64,000 nt of DNA from Humibacter albus DSM 18994 (GCF_000421825.1 NZ_ATXT01000013.1:496001-560000); one strand, 5' to 3'. Positions 16,697 through 25,694 are shown, counted from the stretch's first letter. Numbers and translations are program-made. Notes: generated by a model from the sequence alone, not told the origin.

Positions 16697-17739
16697 CCAC
16701 CCCGAACGTCACCTCATTCTCCTCGATCGCGTTCGGTCGTTCCGTTCGGGAATTCATCGGGCGGCGGGATGTCCAGCTCGTCCCGATCATGCTCGTCATC
16801 GCGATCGTCAGCGCCATCGCCAGCCCGGACTTCCTCAGCTCTCGTGTTATCTCCAGCATCTTCATCACGGCGATGGTCACCACGTTCGTGGCGCTCGGCC
16901 AGACCGTGGTCATGCTGACGAAGGGCATCGATCTCTCGGTCGCACCGATCCTCGGCCTCGCCGCCGTGATCGTCGGATTCCAGGCGCAAGACCACGGCAT
17001 GCCGCTGTGGCTCGGCCTCCTCGTCGGCGCGGGGGTAGGGGCGGTACTGGGGGCGGGCAACGCCGTGCTCGTGAGCCTTCTCGGTCTGCCGCCGATCATT
17101 GCGACGCTCGGCACGTTCAGCGTGTATGGCGGCCTGCAGTTCATCATCACGGGCGGCAGTCAGGTGAACCAGGTTCCCGCCGAGTACACGAACCTCGGCG
17201 TCGCGACCAACACGATCATTCCCGGTGTCCCGATGCTGCTCGTGGTCGGCGTCTTCGCCACGGTCTGCGTCGGCCTGCTTCTGCGCTACACCGTCTACGG
17301 GCGCAATGTCTACGCGACCGGAGACGACTTCGAGGCGGCGTTCCGGGCCGGCATACCGACGCGCCGCGTCATCTTCATCGCGTACGTGCTGTGCGGTCTG
17401 CTGTCCGGCATCGCCGGCGTCGTCTACCTCGCTAGGACCGGCTCGGCGGACGCCCTGACCGGGACGCAGACCAACGAGAACCTCAATGCGATCGCCGCGG
17501 CGCTCATCGGCGGCGCCGCACTCACCGGCGGTCGGGGGAATGCGGCGGGAGCGCTGCTCGGCAGCATCTTCCTCGCCCTCACCGTGTCGGCGATGGGCAT
17601 CGCCGCCCACATACCCGACGAATGGCAGCCCGCGGGAATCGGTGTCCTGATCCTGCTCGCCGTCATCGCCGACCCGCGCGCGCGGCAAGGCGGAACACTC
17701 AAGGGGCTGTTCACCGGCCGCAGAAGGAGAAGACGATGA
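16693..17739 (+). CDS. ABC importer permease, LsrC-like
   Basis: A 348-residue PF02653 permease with the family motif ALGQTVVMLTKGIDLSVAPILGL and IGGAALTGGRGNAAGALLGS. ATG 16693 overlaps the ATPase stop (ATGA) and opens a hydrophilic N-terminus of about 35 residues before the first membrane helix. It ends in a basic tail (GRRRRRR) that overlaps the next gene's start. With its neighbour it forms the membrane channel of the second importer. LsrC/LsrD or RhaP/RhaQ are the nearest named relatives by order and sequence. Confidence 0.9.
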   Translation: MTTPNVTSFSSIAFGRSVREFIGRRDVQLVPIMLVIAIVSAIASPDFLSSRVISSIFITAMVTTFVALGQTVVMLTKGIDLSVAPILGLAAVIVGFQAQDHGMPLWLGLLVGAGVGAVLGAGNAVLVSLLGLPPIIATLGTFSVYGGLQFIITGGSQVNQVPAEYTNLGVATNTIIPGVPMLLVVGVFATVCVGLLLRYTVYGRNVYATGDDFEAAFRAGIPTRRVIFIAYVLCGLLSGIAGVVYLARTGSADALTGTQTNENLNAIAAALIGGAALTGGRGNAAGALLGSIFLALTVSAMGIAAHIPDEWQPAGIGVLILLAVIADPRARQGGTLKGLFTGRRRRRR

Positions 17740-18824
17740 CGACGACCACGATCGCGCCCAGCCGCCGGCGGCTCCCGGTCTGGGGCACCGTGCTGGCAGC
17801 GGCTCTCGTCGTCGAACTCATGGTGTTCTCGCTGACGAACACGCACTTCTTCGGCGGCGGTGCCGGGATGCTCAGCCAGATCGAACTCTTCCTACCCACT
17901 GGCATCGTGGCGCTGGGCTTGGCCCCGGTCATCCTCACGGGGGCCATCGACCTGTCGGTCGGCGCGACCGCGAGCTTGTCCTCGGTGCTGGTAGGGGTGC
18001 TCATCCTGCATCACGTCAATCCGGTGCTCGCCATCGGTATCGCTCTCGCGGTCAGCACCATCATCGGACTGGTCAACGGGCTGATCATCACGCTGTTCGG
18101 GATCGACTCTCTGCTCGTCACGCTGGCGACGCAGTTCATCGCCAGCAGCCTGGCGGTTTCGGTCGCCGGAGACAATCCGCCGTTCGGCTTCCCTGACATG
18201 TTCCTCGCCCTCGGCGAAGGCACGGTCGGGCCGGTGCCTATCGCGCTCTTGATCTTTCTGGTCATCGCCGCCCTGGTGATGCTCCTCATCGGACGCACCG
18301 GGTTCGGCAGGCGCATCGTCCTGATCGGCTACAACCCATCTGCGGCCCGCTTCACCGGTGTTCGAGTGATGCGAACCTTCGTCGGCGTTTTCACTATGAG
18401 CGGGTTGGTGGCAGGCATCGCGGGCATCGTTCTCGCCGCGTACTTCAACGCGGGCAGATCTGACTCGGGCATGAGCCTGCTCCTCCCCGCCATCACCTGC
18501 GTGGTACTGGGCGGCGTCGACATCTTCGGCGGGCGCGGACGGATCGGTGAGGTTGTGTTGGCGGTACTGGTGCTCGGGTACCTCACACAGGGCCTGCTCA
18601 ACTCGGGCGTCAGCTCCCTCACCGCAACCATGGTGACCGGCCTGCTCCTCATCGTCGCCCTCGTCGTGAAGATCGCCTTCGAACGACGGTCGGGAGAGTC
18701 GTTCCTCGGAACGCTCCGGCGCCGATTCGCCGCACGAACGGGTGGTTCGCCCGGAGTCGGCCGTGGTGCGAAGGGAGGTTCCGAAAAAGCCGCAGCAGAA
18801 CCGAGAGACCCAGCGCATTCCTGA
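17736..18824 (+). CDS. ABC importer permease, LsrD-like
   Basis: A 362-residue permease, second of the pair. Motifs: ALGLAPVILTGAIDLSVGATASL and LGGVDIFGGRGRIGEV. ATG 17736 has a strong Shine-Dalgarno (AGAAGGAGAAG) inside the end of the previous gene and overlaps its stop. The C-terminal 40 residues are hydrophilic and variable. Downstream, a small inverted repeat (GGGCC / GGCCC at 18828-18841) lies in the 45-bp gap before the binding-protein gene, perhaps protecting the mRNA. Confidence 0.9.
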   Translation: MTTTTIAPSRRRLPVWGTVLAAALVVELMVFSLTNTHFFGGGAGMLSQIELFLPTGIVALGLAPVILTGAIDLSVGATASLSSVLVGVLILHHVNPVLAIGIALAVSTIIGLVNGLIITLFGIDSLLVTLATQFIASSLAVSVAGDNPPFGFPDMFLALGEGTVGPVPIALLIFLVIAALVMLLIGRTGFGRRIVLIGYNPSAARFTGVRVMRTFVGVFTMSGLVAGIAGIVLAAYFNAGRSDSGMSLLLPAITCVVLGGVDIFGGRGRIGEVVLAVLVLGYLTQGLLNSGVSSLTATMVTGLLLIVALVVKIAFERRSGESFLGTLRRRFAARTGGSPGVGRGAKGGSEKAAAEPRDPAHS

Positions 18825-18869
18825 TCCGGGCCAACCGGCCCAACACACATCACAGCTCAAGGAGTTCCA

Positions 18870-19928
18870 ATGACGCACTCGAAGAAGTACCGGCGAGCGG
18901 GAGTCACCGCTGCCGCCATGACCGCCCTCGCACTGGCGCTGGTCGGATGTTCTGCCACGGGAACGTCGGCCTCGGCGAACGACAGCGCCTCGAAGAAGGG
19001 TCAGGAGATCACGGTCGCCATCGTCCCGAAGCTTCTCGGACTGCCCGTGTTCGAAGCCAACGTCAAGGGCGCGAAGCAGGTCGCAAGCAAGCTGAAGGAG
19101 AAGATCGACTACACCGCGTCGGTCAAGGCGAGCGGCGCGGATCAGGCGCAGGTCATCATGGGCCTGGTCAACAGCAACAACAGGCCCGACGTCATCGCGT
19201 ACTCGGCCAACGACCCGACATCGATTGTTCCCGCCCTGAACGCAGCGACGAAGGCCGGCATCAAGGTGATCGGCTTCGACTCGGATGTCACGGCATCCGC
19301 CCGTAGCTACTTCATCCAGGACACGTCGTACCCCGCGATGGGACAGGCCTTGATCGATGCGGTCGCCAAGAAGGACGGCGACACCGGTTCATATGCGATC
19401 CTCTCGTCGACGAAGGATGCCACGGTGCAGAACGCCTGGATCGATGCGATGAAGTCGTATGCGGCCAAGAAGTACCCGAACCTCCGGCTCGCCGACATCG
19501 CATACGGCCAGTCGAACCAGGCTACGAGCCAGAGCCAGGCGACGAACCTGATCAACTCGAACCCGGACCTGAAGGCGCTCATCCCGATCGACGGAGCGGC
19601 GGTGCCCGGTGCACTGGCCGCCGTGAAGTCCCAGGGCGCGGTCGGCAAGATCAGCGTCTTCGGCATCGGCGACCCCAACCCGAACAAGCAGTACTTCGAG
19701 GACGGTTCGCTGACGGGCCTCTTCCTCTGGGACGAGGTCAAGCAAGGGCAGCTCATCGCCTACCTCGCCCGGGGTGTCGCCGACGGAACCATCAAGGGTG
19801 CGACTCCGACCTTCACCGCGGGTGACTTGGGGTCGTTCACGGTATCGAACGACCCGGCCAAGGGGACCATCATCTTCTCGAAGCCGCTCGAGTTCACGAA
19901 GGACAACTACTCGAAGTACAACTTCTGA
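18870..19928 (+). CDS. substrate-binding lipoprotein, LsrB/RhaS-like
   Basis: A 352-residue lipoprotein (lipobox LVGC, Cys27) with Shine-Dalgarno AAGGAG before ATG 18870. The fold and many positions follow LsrB, the AI-2 binding protein: VPKLLG, IGFDSD, RSYFI, VQNAW, LFLWDEVKQGQ and the C-terminal TKDNYSKYNF. Of the six ligand contacts described for enterobacterial LsrB, the Lys (54), first Asp (139) and Gln (187) are kept. The second Asp is Val186, the Pro is Ile240 and the Ala is Gly242. So the family is clear but the ligand is probably not AI-2; a pentose, rhamnose or polyol is as likely. No lsrK, lsrF or lsrG is nearby. Confidence 0.85.
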   Translation: MTHSKKYRRAGVTAAAMTALALALVGCSATGTSASANDSASKKGQEITVAIVPKLLGLPVFEANVKGAKQVASKLKEKIDYTASVKASGADQAQVIMGLVNSNNRPDVIAYSANDPTSIVPALNAATKAGIKVIGFDSDVTASARSYFIQDTSYPAMGQALIDAVAKKDGDTGSYAILSSTKDATVQNAWIDAMKSYAAKKYPNLRLADIAYGQSNQATSQSQATNLINSNPDLKALIPIDGAAVPGALAAVKSQGAVGKISVFGIGDPNPNKQYFEDGSLTGLFLWDEVKQGQLIAYLARGVADGTIKGATPTFTAGDLGSFTVSNDPAKGTIIFSKPLEFTKDNYSKYNF

Positions 19929-19937
19929 TGTCGCCGA

Positions 19938-19980
19938 GCGCTGGAGCCGGGGTCTGACCGCCTCGGCTCCAGCGCTTTGT
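19938..19980 (+). terminator. terminator of the Lsr-like operon
   Basis: A perfect 13-bp stem (AGCGCTGGAGCCG, 19938-19950, with 19965-19977) and 14-nt loop, 10 bp after the binding-protein stop. It is followed by a short TTG tail rather than a strong T-tract. Confidence 0.75.
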
Positions 19981-20094
19981 GCTGCGCAGGCCACCGTCAG
20001 GCTTGCGCGGGCCTTGTCCGTGCCCAAAGGCACTCGGTGGCTCTCAAGAACGCAAGCGACTGAAGCAGCACACTCCGGGCAGCAGACGCAGCTC

Positions 20095-20125
20095 TTGACA
20101 GAATTCATCACGCGATGAATTGTTA
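20095..20125 (+). promoter_or_regulatory. promoter with palindromic operator for the ABC-2/TetR operon
   Basis: TTGACA at 20095-20100 is followed by an inverted repeat AATTCATC-ACGC-GATGAATT (20102-20121) that fills the spacer and the presumed -10 region (AATTGT, 20118-20123). An 8+4+8 palindrome between the promoter boxes is a typical TetR-type operator. The TetR gene at 23494 is the last gene of this operon, so autoregulation is likely (inference). Confidence 0.6.
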
Positions 20126-20198
20126 ACCGGGACGGCGCACACGCGTCGTCGACGTGCCGTCGGCGTGACACCGCCGATGCGTCACAGGGGAGGCCGCC

Positions 20199-21452
20199 AT
20201 GCGCGCCATCGTGCTGAAAGAGTTCCAGGAACTGCGACGTGATCGCCGCACGCTCGCACTCCTGGTCGTCATGCCCCTGTTGCTGCTCGTCATCTTCGGA
20301 TACGCCGCCAACTTCACCGTCGACCACCTCTCGGTCGCCGTCTACGGCAGCGAGGCGCAGACGGTGACGAAGCTGATCCACGACAACGCCAAGCTGAACG
20401 ACCACCTGAACGTGACAGTCACCGACACCCACGGAACGAAAGCGGATGGCGCCCGGCAGCTTCGCGATGACCTCGCCGATGTCGCGATCTACGCGATCCC
20501 ATCCGGCACCTCCGCGAGCGCCGCTGCTCCTTCGGCCAAGGCACATGTCTACATCGACGGATCGAACCTGTTCGCGGCGCAGTCGGCGAAGACGATCTTC
20601 GCGCAGGTGCAGCAGCAGCTGGCGCAGCAGACGGGGCGGGCCCAAGCCGCTGAGCGGAGCGCGCTCGGCGAGAAGCAGGGTGCCGGGTCGCAGAGCGACG
20701 CGTCGGGAACGAGCGCACAGGCATCCGCGCAACAGGCATCCGCCGCACCCCTGACTCTCACTGTCTCGACGCTGTTCAACCCGGATCTCAAGACCTCCTG
20801 GGTGATGCTCCCCGCCATCATCGGCCTGATCCTCACGTTCATCGGCACGATCATCACCTCGATCGGCCTGGTGCGCGAGCGCGAGGCCGGCACCCTGGAG
20901 CAGCTCGCCGTGATGCCGCTGCGCGCGAGCGCGGTGGTGCTGGGCAAGGTCTCGCCGTATTTCCTGCTCGCCTGCGTCGACATGGTGCTCATCACGGCGC
21001 TCGGACTGCTGCTGTTCGGAGTGCCGTTCAACGGCGACCCACTGATCTTCATCGTGGGTGCCGCGATCTTCCTCTTCGTCGTGCTCGGACTCGGCGTTCT
21101 CATCTCTTCGGTGTCGAAGACGACCGGGCAGGCCATTCAGCTGGCCTTCATGGTGCTCCTGCCGCAGATCCTGCTCTCGGGAATGATCTTCCCGCTCTCG
21201 GCCATGGCGGCCGGCGTGCGCTGGATCGGCTATTGCCTGCCGCTCACCTGGTTCACGATGATCTCGCAGGGAGTGATGGTGCGCGGTGCAGACTGGGACT
21301 CTCTCTGGTTCCCGCTGGTCGTCCTGGCCGGCATGGCGGTCATCATCTTCGGACTCGCCGTGGTGCGCCTGAGCCGCAGCATCTCGCCGGTCAAGCAGCC
21401 ACATCCCGAGCACGCGGGCACCCCGTCTCGCCGCGTCACCGAGGTCGTCTGA
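20199..21452 (+). CDS. ABC-2 type permease
   Basis: A 417-residue ABC-2 permease (PF12698 type). An N-terminal membrane helix (about 19-41, ALLVVMPLLLLVIFGYAA) is followed by a large external domain (about 45-190, with a Gln/Ala/Ser-rich stretch). About five more helices follow from 200 to 395, with the family motif REREAGTLEQLAVMPL between them. ATG 20199 has Shine-Dalgarno CAGGGGAGG. Its stop shares one base with the start of the ATPase gene (TGATG). The pair should export a drug, lipid or peptide; YbhR/YbhS-type systems are the nearest named relatives. Confidence 0.9.
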   Translation: MRAIVLKEFQELRRDRRTLALLVVMPLLLLVIFGYAANFTVDHLSVAVYGSEAQTVTKLIHDNAKLNDHLNVTVTDTHGTKADGARQLRDDLADVAIYAIPSGTSASAAAPSAKAHVYIDGSNLFAAQSAKTIFAQVQQQLAQQTGRAQAAERSALGEKQGAGSQSDASGTSAQASAQQASAAPLTLTVSTLFNPDLKTSWVMLPAIIGLILTFIGTIITSIGLVREREAGTLEQLAVMPLRASAVVLGKVSPYFLLACVDMVLITALGLLLFGVPFNGDPLIFIVGAAIFLFVVLGLGVLISSVSKTTGQAIQLAFMVLLPQILLSGMIFPLSAMAAGVRWIGYCLPLTWFTMISQGVMVRGADWDSLWFPLVVLAGMAVIIFGLAVVRLSRSISPVKQPHPEHAGTPSRRVTEVV

Positions 21453-23497
21453 TGCCCGACGCATTCGGTGTCAACGGCCTCACGGTGCGGTTCGGCCACG
21501 TCACCGCGCTGAACGATGTGTCGTTGGATGTCCGCCCCGGCCAGGTCACGGCCGTGGTCGGCGGCGACGGGGCCGGCAAGTCCACTCTGCTGAGCGTTCT
21601 CGCGCATCGGGTACGCGCGGAGTCCGGCGATGTGCGCACCGTGGAACGCGAGCGCCTCGGATACCAGCCCGCGACATCCGGCGTCTGGCCCACCCTGACC
21701 GTGGCCGAGAACGTCGAGTTCGTCGGCCGATCCTACGGGATGCCCGGCTCACGCATCCGTGCGCGCTCGGGCGACCTGCTCGAACGCGCCGGGCTCGTGG
21801 CGGCGCGGAATCGGCTCGGGCAGGCATTGTCCGGAGGCATGCGGCAGAAGCTCGGTTTCGTGCTCGCCATTCTGCATGAGCCGGAACTCGTGCTTCTCGA
21901 CGAGCCGAGCACGGGCGTCGACCCGGTGAGTCGCGTCGAGCTGTGGCGTCTCATCTCGACGACCGCGAGCGAGGGCACCGCGGTGCTGATGGCCACCACC
22001 TACCTCGACGAGGCGCAGCGGGCGGCGTCTGTGCTGGCGCTCGAGGGCGGCAGGATGCTCGCGGCCGGCACTCCCGAGGAGATCGTCGCGTCGGTGCCGG
22101 GTACGATCGTGCGCCTCGACGATGTTCACGGTGCGCTCGCCGGTGCACCGCAGCATGCGCTCTCCGCCGACGTGCAGACCTGGCGCCGCGGAACGGAGCG
22201 TCACGCGTGGATTCCGGCGGTCGACATCGTGAGTGCGAGTGGATTCACGGATTCCGGTGACGTGCCCGAGCGGGTCCCGATCGCGCGGCCCGACTTCGAG
22301 GACGCCCTCATCGCCCTGTCCCTCGCGGCCTCCTCCGTTTCCGCTGCACATTCGGCCGCCGCTGCACACTCGGCCGCCGCTGCACACTCGGACGCCGCCA
22401 CCCCGCGTCCCGCGCGCCACCTGAGCTCCCGGAACCGACGGGGCTCCCAGGACCCGCTGGGCTTCCAGACCACCCTGAACTCCCAGACCACCCTGGGTTC
22501 CCCGGCCAGCCCGAACTCCGCGACCACCCTGAGCGAGCCGCGCGAGTCGAAGGGCCCGACCGCTGCCGCCGTCCACATCACCAAACGCTTCGGCCGCCAC
22601 ACGGCCCTCGACGACGTCGGCATCGACGTGCACCCTGGAGAGGTCGTCGGACTCATCGGCGCGAACGGCGCGGGCAAGACGACGCTGCTGCGCATCCTGC
22701 TCGGGCTCGAGAGTGCCGACGCCGGCGACGCGACGCTGTTCGGCGCCCCGCCCGACAACGCATCCCGCCGTCGGCTGGGTTATGTGCCGCAGGGCCTCGG
22801 TCTCTACACGAACCTGAGCGTGCGCGAGAACGTCGAGTTCTTCTCTCGCGTGTACGGCATCCCGAAATCGCAGCTGAACGACGCGCTCCCGCCGTCACTG
22901 CAGGAGGTGCGATCGGCCGTCGTCGGCGCCATCGGACTCGGCCGTCAGCGGCAGTTCGCCTTCGCGCTCGCCCTCGGGCATGAGCCTGAGCTGCTCGTGC
23001 TCGATGAGCCCACATCCGGCGTCGACCCGCTGGCGCGCGCCCGGCTGTGGGACGTCATTCACTCGCAGGCGGATGCCGGCCGCGCCGTCATCGTGACCAC
23101 GCACTACCTGCAGGAAGCCGAACAGTGCACCAGGCTGGTTCTGCTCTCGCAGGGTCGCCTCGTCGGCACCGGCGTCGTCGCCGATCTCGTGCGCGGTGCT
23201 TCGGCCGTGCTCGTGCGCAGCGACGATTGGCAGCGGGCTTTCGAAGCACTCGACCGATCCGGGTTGCCCATCATGCTCAGCGGGCGTGACGTGCGAGTGG
23301 CCTCTCGAGGCGCGGTGGATGCCCTGGGCGAGCAGGTGCGTGGAGCGCTGGCCGGCATCCCGGCGTCGATCGAGCCCGTGCCGCCCACCCTCGAGGAGAC
23401 GATGGTGCTTCTGGACGACGGCGCCGCCCGCGGCGTCGACGGCGACGGCGACGATGGCGACGATGGCACCGGCGTCCGGGCCGGAGCCGCAGCATGA
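21452..23497 (+). CDS. ABC-2 exporter ATPase with two fused NBDs, YbhF-like
   Basis: A 681-residue protein made of two ABC domains without membrane part. NBD1: Walker A GGDGAGKST (37-45), signature LSGGMRQK near 128, Walker B LVLLDEPSTGVD. Linker about 290-370: low-complexity, with Ala/His repeats (AAAAHS) and a REP-like insertion at 22527-22553. NBD2: Walker A GANGAGKTT near 404 and LLVLDEPTSGVD, but the signature is degenerate (GLGRQRQ instead of LSGGxxQ). ATG 21452 overlaps the permease stop by one base. Tandem NBD fusions of this kind are known in the YbhF group. It drives the ABC-2 permease upstream. Confidence 0.9.
   Translation: MPDAFGVNGLTVRFGHVTALNDVSLDVRPGQVTAVVGGDGAGKSTLLSVLAHRVRAESGDVRTVERERLGYQPATSGVWPTLTVAENVEFVGRSYGMPGSRIRARSGDLLERAGLVAARNRLGQALSGGMRQKLGFVLAILHEPELVLLDEPSTGVDPVSRVELWRLISTTASEGTAVLMATTYLDEAQRAASVLALEGGRMLAAGTPEEIVASVPGTIVRLDDVHGALAGAPQHALSADVQTWRRGTERHAWIPAVDIVSASGFTDSGDVPERVPIARPDFEDALIALSLAASSVSAAHSAAAAHSAAAAHSDAATPRPARHLSSRNRRGSQDPLGFQTTLNSQTTLGSPASPNSATTLSEPRESKGPTAAAVHITKRFGRHTALDDVGIDVHPGEVVGLIGANGAGKTTLLRILLGLESADAGDATLFGAPPDNASRRRLGYVPQGLGLYTNLSVRENVEFFSRVYGIPKSQLNDALPPSLQEVRSAVVGAIGLGRQRQFAFALALGHEPELLVLDEPTSGVDPLARARLWDVIHSQADAGRAVIVTTHYLQEAEQCTRLVLLSQGRLVGTGVVADLVRGASAVLVRSDDWQRAFEALDRSGLPIMLSGRDVRVASRGAVDALGEQVRGALAGIPASIEPVPPTLEETMVLLDDGAARGVDGDGDDGDDGTGVRAGAAA
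22527..22553. repeat. REP-like repeat inside the ATPase linker
   Basis: CCCTGAGCGAGCCGCGCGAGTCGAAGGG-type sequence, one copy, translated as LSEPRESKG. It is the same dispersed element as at 4014, 28703 and 45684, but read here in a different frame. It lies between the two NBDs. Confidence 0.75.
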
Positions 23498-24090
23498 GCG
23501 GCCGGCGGCCGGGCAAGTCGACGACCAGGCAGGAGCTCCTTGATGCCGCGCGCGCGGTGTTCGCAGACCGCGGCGTCGACGGCACCACGCGGGAGATCGC
23601 CCATCGCGCCGGCGTCGATCCGGCGATGATCGCGCACTACTTCGGGTCGAAGGGCGGCCTCTTCGAGGCCGTGACCGCGCTGCAGGTCGACCCAGGCGAA
23701 GTGGTGCGCCCGGTGCTCGACGTCGATCCCGAGGATGCCGCCCGCCGTCTTCTCGAGACCCTCCTGCGCGTGTGGGACGCCCACGCCTCGGTGCTCAGCG
23801 GGCTGTTGCGCAGCGCGACCCGCAACGCGACGCTGGCCGGCCAGCTGCGCGGGTTCGTCCTGGATCGCGCGATCCGTCCGGTGGTCACCCGGTTCGCGCC
23901 GAACGACGACGAGGTGGAGACGCGAGCCGCGCTGCTGGCCAGCCAGATCGCGGGGCTCCTGCTCACGCGCTACGTGCTGCACTGGGAGCCGATCGCGTCC
24001 GCCGAGCCGGACTGGATCGTCGCCCACATCGGTCCCACCGTGCAGGGCTACCTCACGGGCGCGCTGCCGGAGGCCGGTGCCACCGGCTGA
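23494..24090 (+). CDS. TetR-family transcriptional regulator
   Basis: A 198-residue TetR regulator. The helix-turn-helix is clear (RQELLDAARAVFADRGVDG, EIAHRAGVDPAMIAHYFGSK, about 12-58). A helical ligand domain follows, with the C-terminal pattern common to actinobacterial TetR_C (LLASQIAGLLLTRYVL). ATG 23494 overlaps the ATPase stop (ATGA), so it is the third gene of the ABC-2 operon. A palindrome in the operon promoter (20102-20121) is the likely binding site. It probably senses a substrate of the exporter. Confidence 0.9.
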   Translation: MSGRRPGKSTTRQELLDAARAVFADRGVDGTTREIAHRAGVDPAMIAHYFGSKGGLFEAVTALQVDPGEVVRPVLDVDPEDAARRLLETLLRVWDAHASVLSGLLRSATRNATLAGQLRGFVLDRAIRPVVTRFAPNDDEVETRAALLASQIAGLLLTRYVLHWEPIASAEPDWIVAHIGPTVQGYLTGALPEAGATG

Positions 24091-24198
24091 GTCGGGCACT
24101 GTCGCACCGCTGGGCCACGAGCCGTCAGCGCCGCTGCGCAGGTACCGTCGCGCCCGCTCGCCTATCGTGAGAGACGCCCACCACATCGAGGAGGTCGT

Positions 24199-25143
24199 AT
24201 GCAGACGGTGATCCAATACACGAGATTCGGCGGTCCCGAGGTCCTCGAGGTGGCGGAAAAGCCCGATCCGATTCCCGGAGCGGGCAAGGTTCTCATCGCT
24301 GTGAAGGCCGCCGGCGTGAACCCGATCGATATGAAGCTACGACGCGGCACGCGACCGTCAGACCCGATCGACAAGCCCCGGCGCGTCGGCTTCGACGCGT
24401 CCGGCGTCATCTCAACGGTGGGCGAGGGCGTTGAGGCGTGGAGCGTCGGCGACGAGGTCGTCGTGCGCGGCGCGGCGGGTGCGTACGCGAGCGAGCTCGT
24501 GGCATCCGCCGGCAAGTTGGTGCGCAAACCGCGGAACGTGAGCTTCGAGGATGCCGCCGCCCTCGGCATCCCCGCCGGCACCGCCTATCAGGTGGTCGCC
24601 TCACTCGGTCCTGCCGAGGGGGACGTGCTGCTCATCCACGGGGCGTCCGGTGCGGTCGGCCAGGCGGCGGTCCAATTCGCGCGGGAGCGCGGCGTGACCG
24701 TCGTCGGCACGGCGAGCGCCCGCAACCTCGACCGTGTCCGGGAGTTGGGCGCGATCGCGCTCGAATACGGAGACGGGCTCGTCGATCGGGTGCGCGAGGC
24801 TGTGCCGCAGGGGGTGGACTATGTGCTCGACATGGCGGGCACGGATGACGCGCTGCAGGCATCCTTCGAACTGGTCGCGGATCGCTCGCGCATCGGCACG
24901 ATCGTGGCCGGCCCGCGCGCGGCGGAGCTGGGCATCCAGGCCTGGTCGGGAGGGAGCCCGGTGCCGCTCACCGAGGAGCAGGAGGCGCTGCGGGCCGAAG
25001 GCCTCGACGTGGCACTGCAGGGTCTCGCCGACGGCACGTTCCAGGTGGAGATCGGAGCCGTCTACCCGCTGGCCCAGGCCGCCGACGCGCAACGCGCGGG
25101 GGAATCCGGCTCGGTGCGCGGCAAGATCATCCTGGTGCCGTAG
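24199..25143 (+). CDS. quinone oxidoreductase-like NADP-dependent reductase
   Basis: A 314-residue member of the medium-chain dehydrogenase/reductase superfamily, quinone oxidoreductase branch. The N-terminal GroES-like domain (VLIAVKAAGVNPID) lacks zinc-binding Cys/His, and the Rossmann domain carries GASGAVGQAAVQFA (about 150). VDYVLDMAGTDDAL and the C-terminal SGSVRGKIILVP fit. ATG 24199 is preceded by GAGGAGG, so this message has a normal leader. It stands alone between the ABC-2 operon and DUF6325. Substrate unknown. Confidence 0.9.
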   Translation: MQTVIQYTRFGGPEVLEVAEKPDPIPGAGKVLIAVKAAGVNPIDMKLRRGTRPSDPIDKPRRVGFDASGVISTVGEGVEAWSVGDEVVVRGAAGAYASELVASAGKLVRKPRNVSFEDAAALGIPAGTAYQVVASLGPAEGDVLLIHGASGAVGQAAVQFARERGVTVVGTASARNLDRVRELGAIALEYGDGLVDRVREAVPQGVDYVLDMAGTDDALQASFELVADRSRIGTIVAGPRAAELGIQAWSGGSPVPLTEEQEALRAEGLDVALQGLADGTFQVEIGAVYPLAQAADAQRAGESGSVRGKIILVP

Positions 25144-25228
25144 CCTCCCGGGGTCATGTTCATCCTGCCCGGGTGACGCATTCGCGACGAGCAAGCGCAT
25201 GCTGGTGGAGTCAGGGAAGGACACACCC

Positions 25229-25657
25229 ATGAGCGAGTTGGAATTCGGTCCGGTGGAGCTCGTGCTCGTCGGCTTCCGGGGGGAGGCTCCCGATCCCGGC
25301 GTGGTGGATGCCGTGCGCGAGCTCGTGCGCGACGGCGCCGTGCGCGTCATCGACGCACTCCTGGTCACCCGCACGCTCGAGGGCGACGTGGAGACCATCG
25401 AGGTCGAGGATGCCTCGGACGCCTACGGACTCGAAGACGCCGACCTCGACCTCTCTGGGCTCGCCGCCGACGAGGACATCGAGTACTTCGCGGAGTCTCT
25501 GGATCCGGGAACGAGTGCCGAACTGCTCGTCGTGGAGCTGCTGTGGGCCAAGAAGCTCGCATCCCGGCTGGCGTCATCCGGCGGCATGGTGCTCGCGAGC
25601 GAGCGCATCCCGGCACCGGTCGTCAACGAGGTCGTCGCGCAGGTACGTGCCGGATGA
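25229..25657 (+). CDS. DUF6325 family protein
   Basis: A 142-residue acidic protein with the DUF6325 pattern: FGPVELVLVGF at the start, VRVIDALLVTR, LDPGTSAELLVVELLWAKK and a C-terminal ERIPAPVVNEV. The family is widespread in actinobacteria, usually next to a short SHOCT protein as here, and has no known function. ATG 25229 follows CAGGGAAGGA. The frame continues upstream into the previous gene's antisense but without coding character. Cytosolic or membrane-associated. Confidence 0.75.
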   Translation: MSELEFGPVELVLVGFRGEAPDPGVVDAVRELVRDGAVRVIDALLVTRTLEGDVETIEVEDASDAYGLEDADLDLSGLAADEDIEYFAESLDPGTSAELLVVELLWAKKLASRLASSGGMVLASERIPAPVVNEVVAQVRAG

Positions 25658-25694
25658 CCCGCCCGCGCCGGAACACACGAGATCGGAGAAGACA

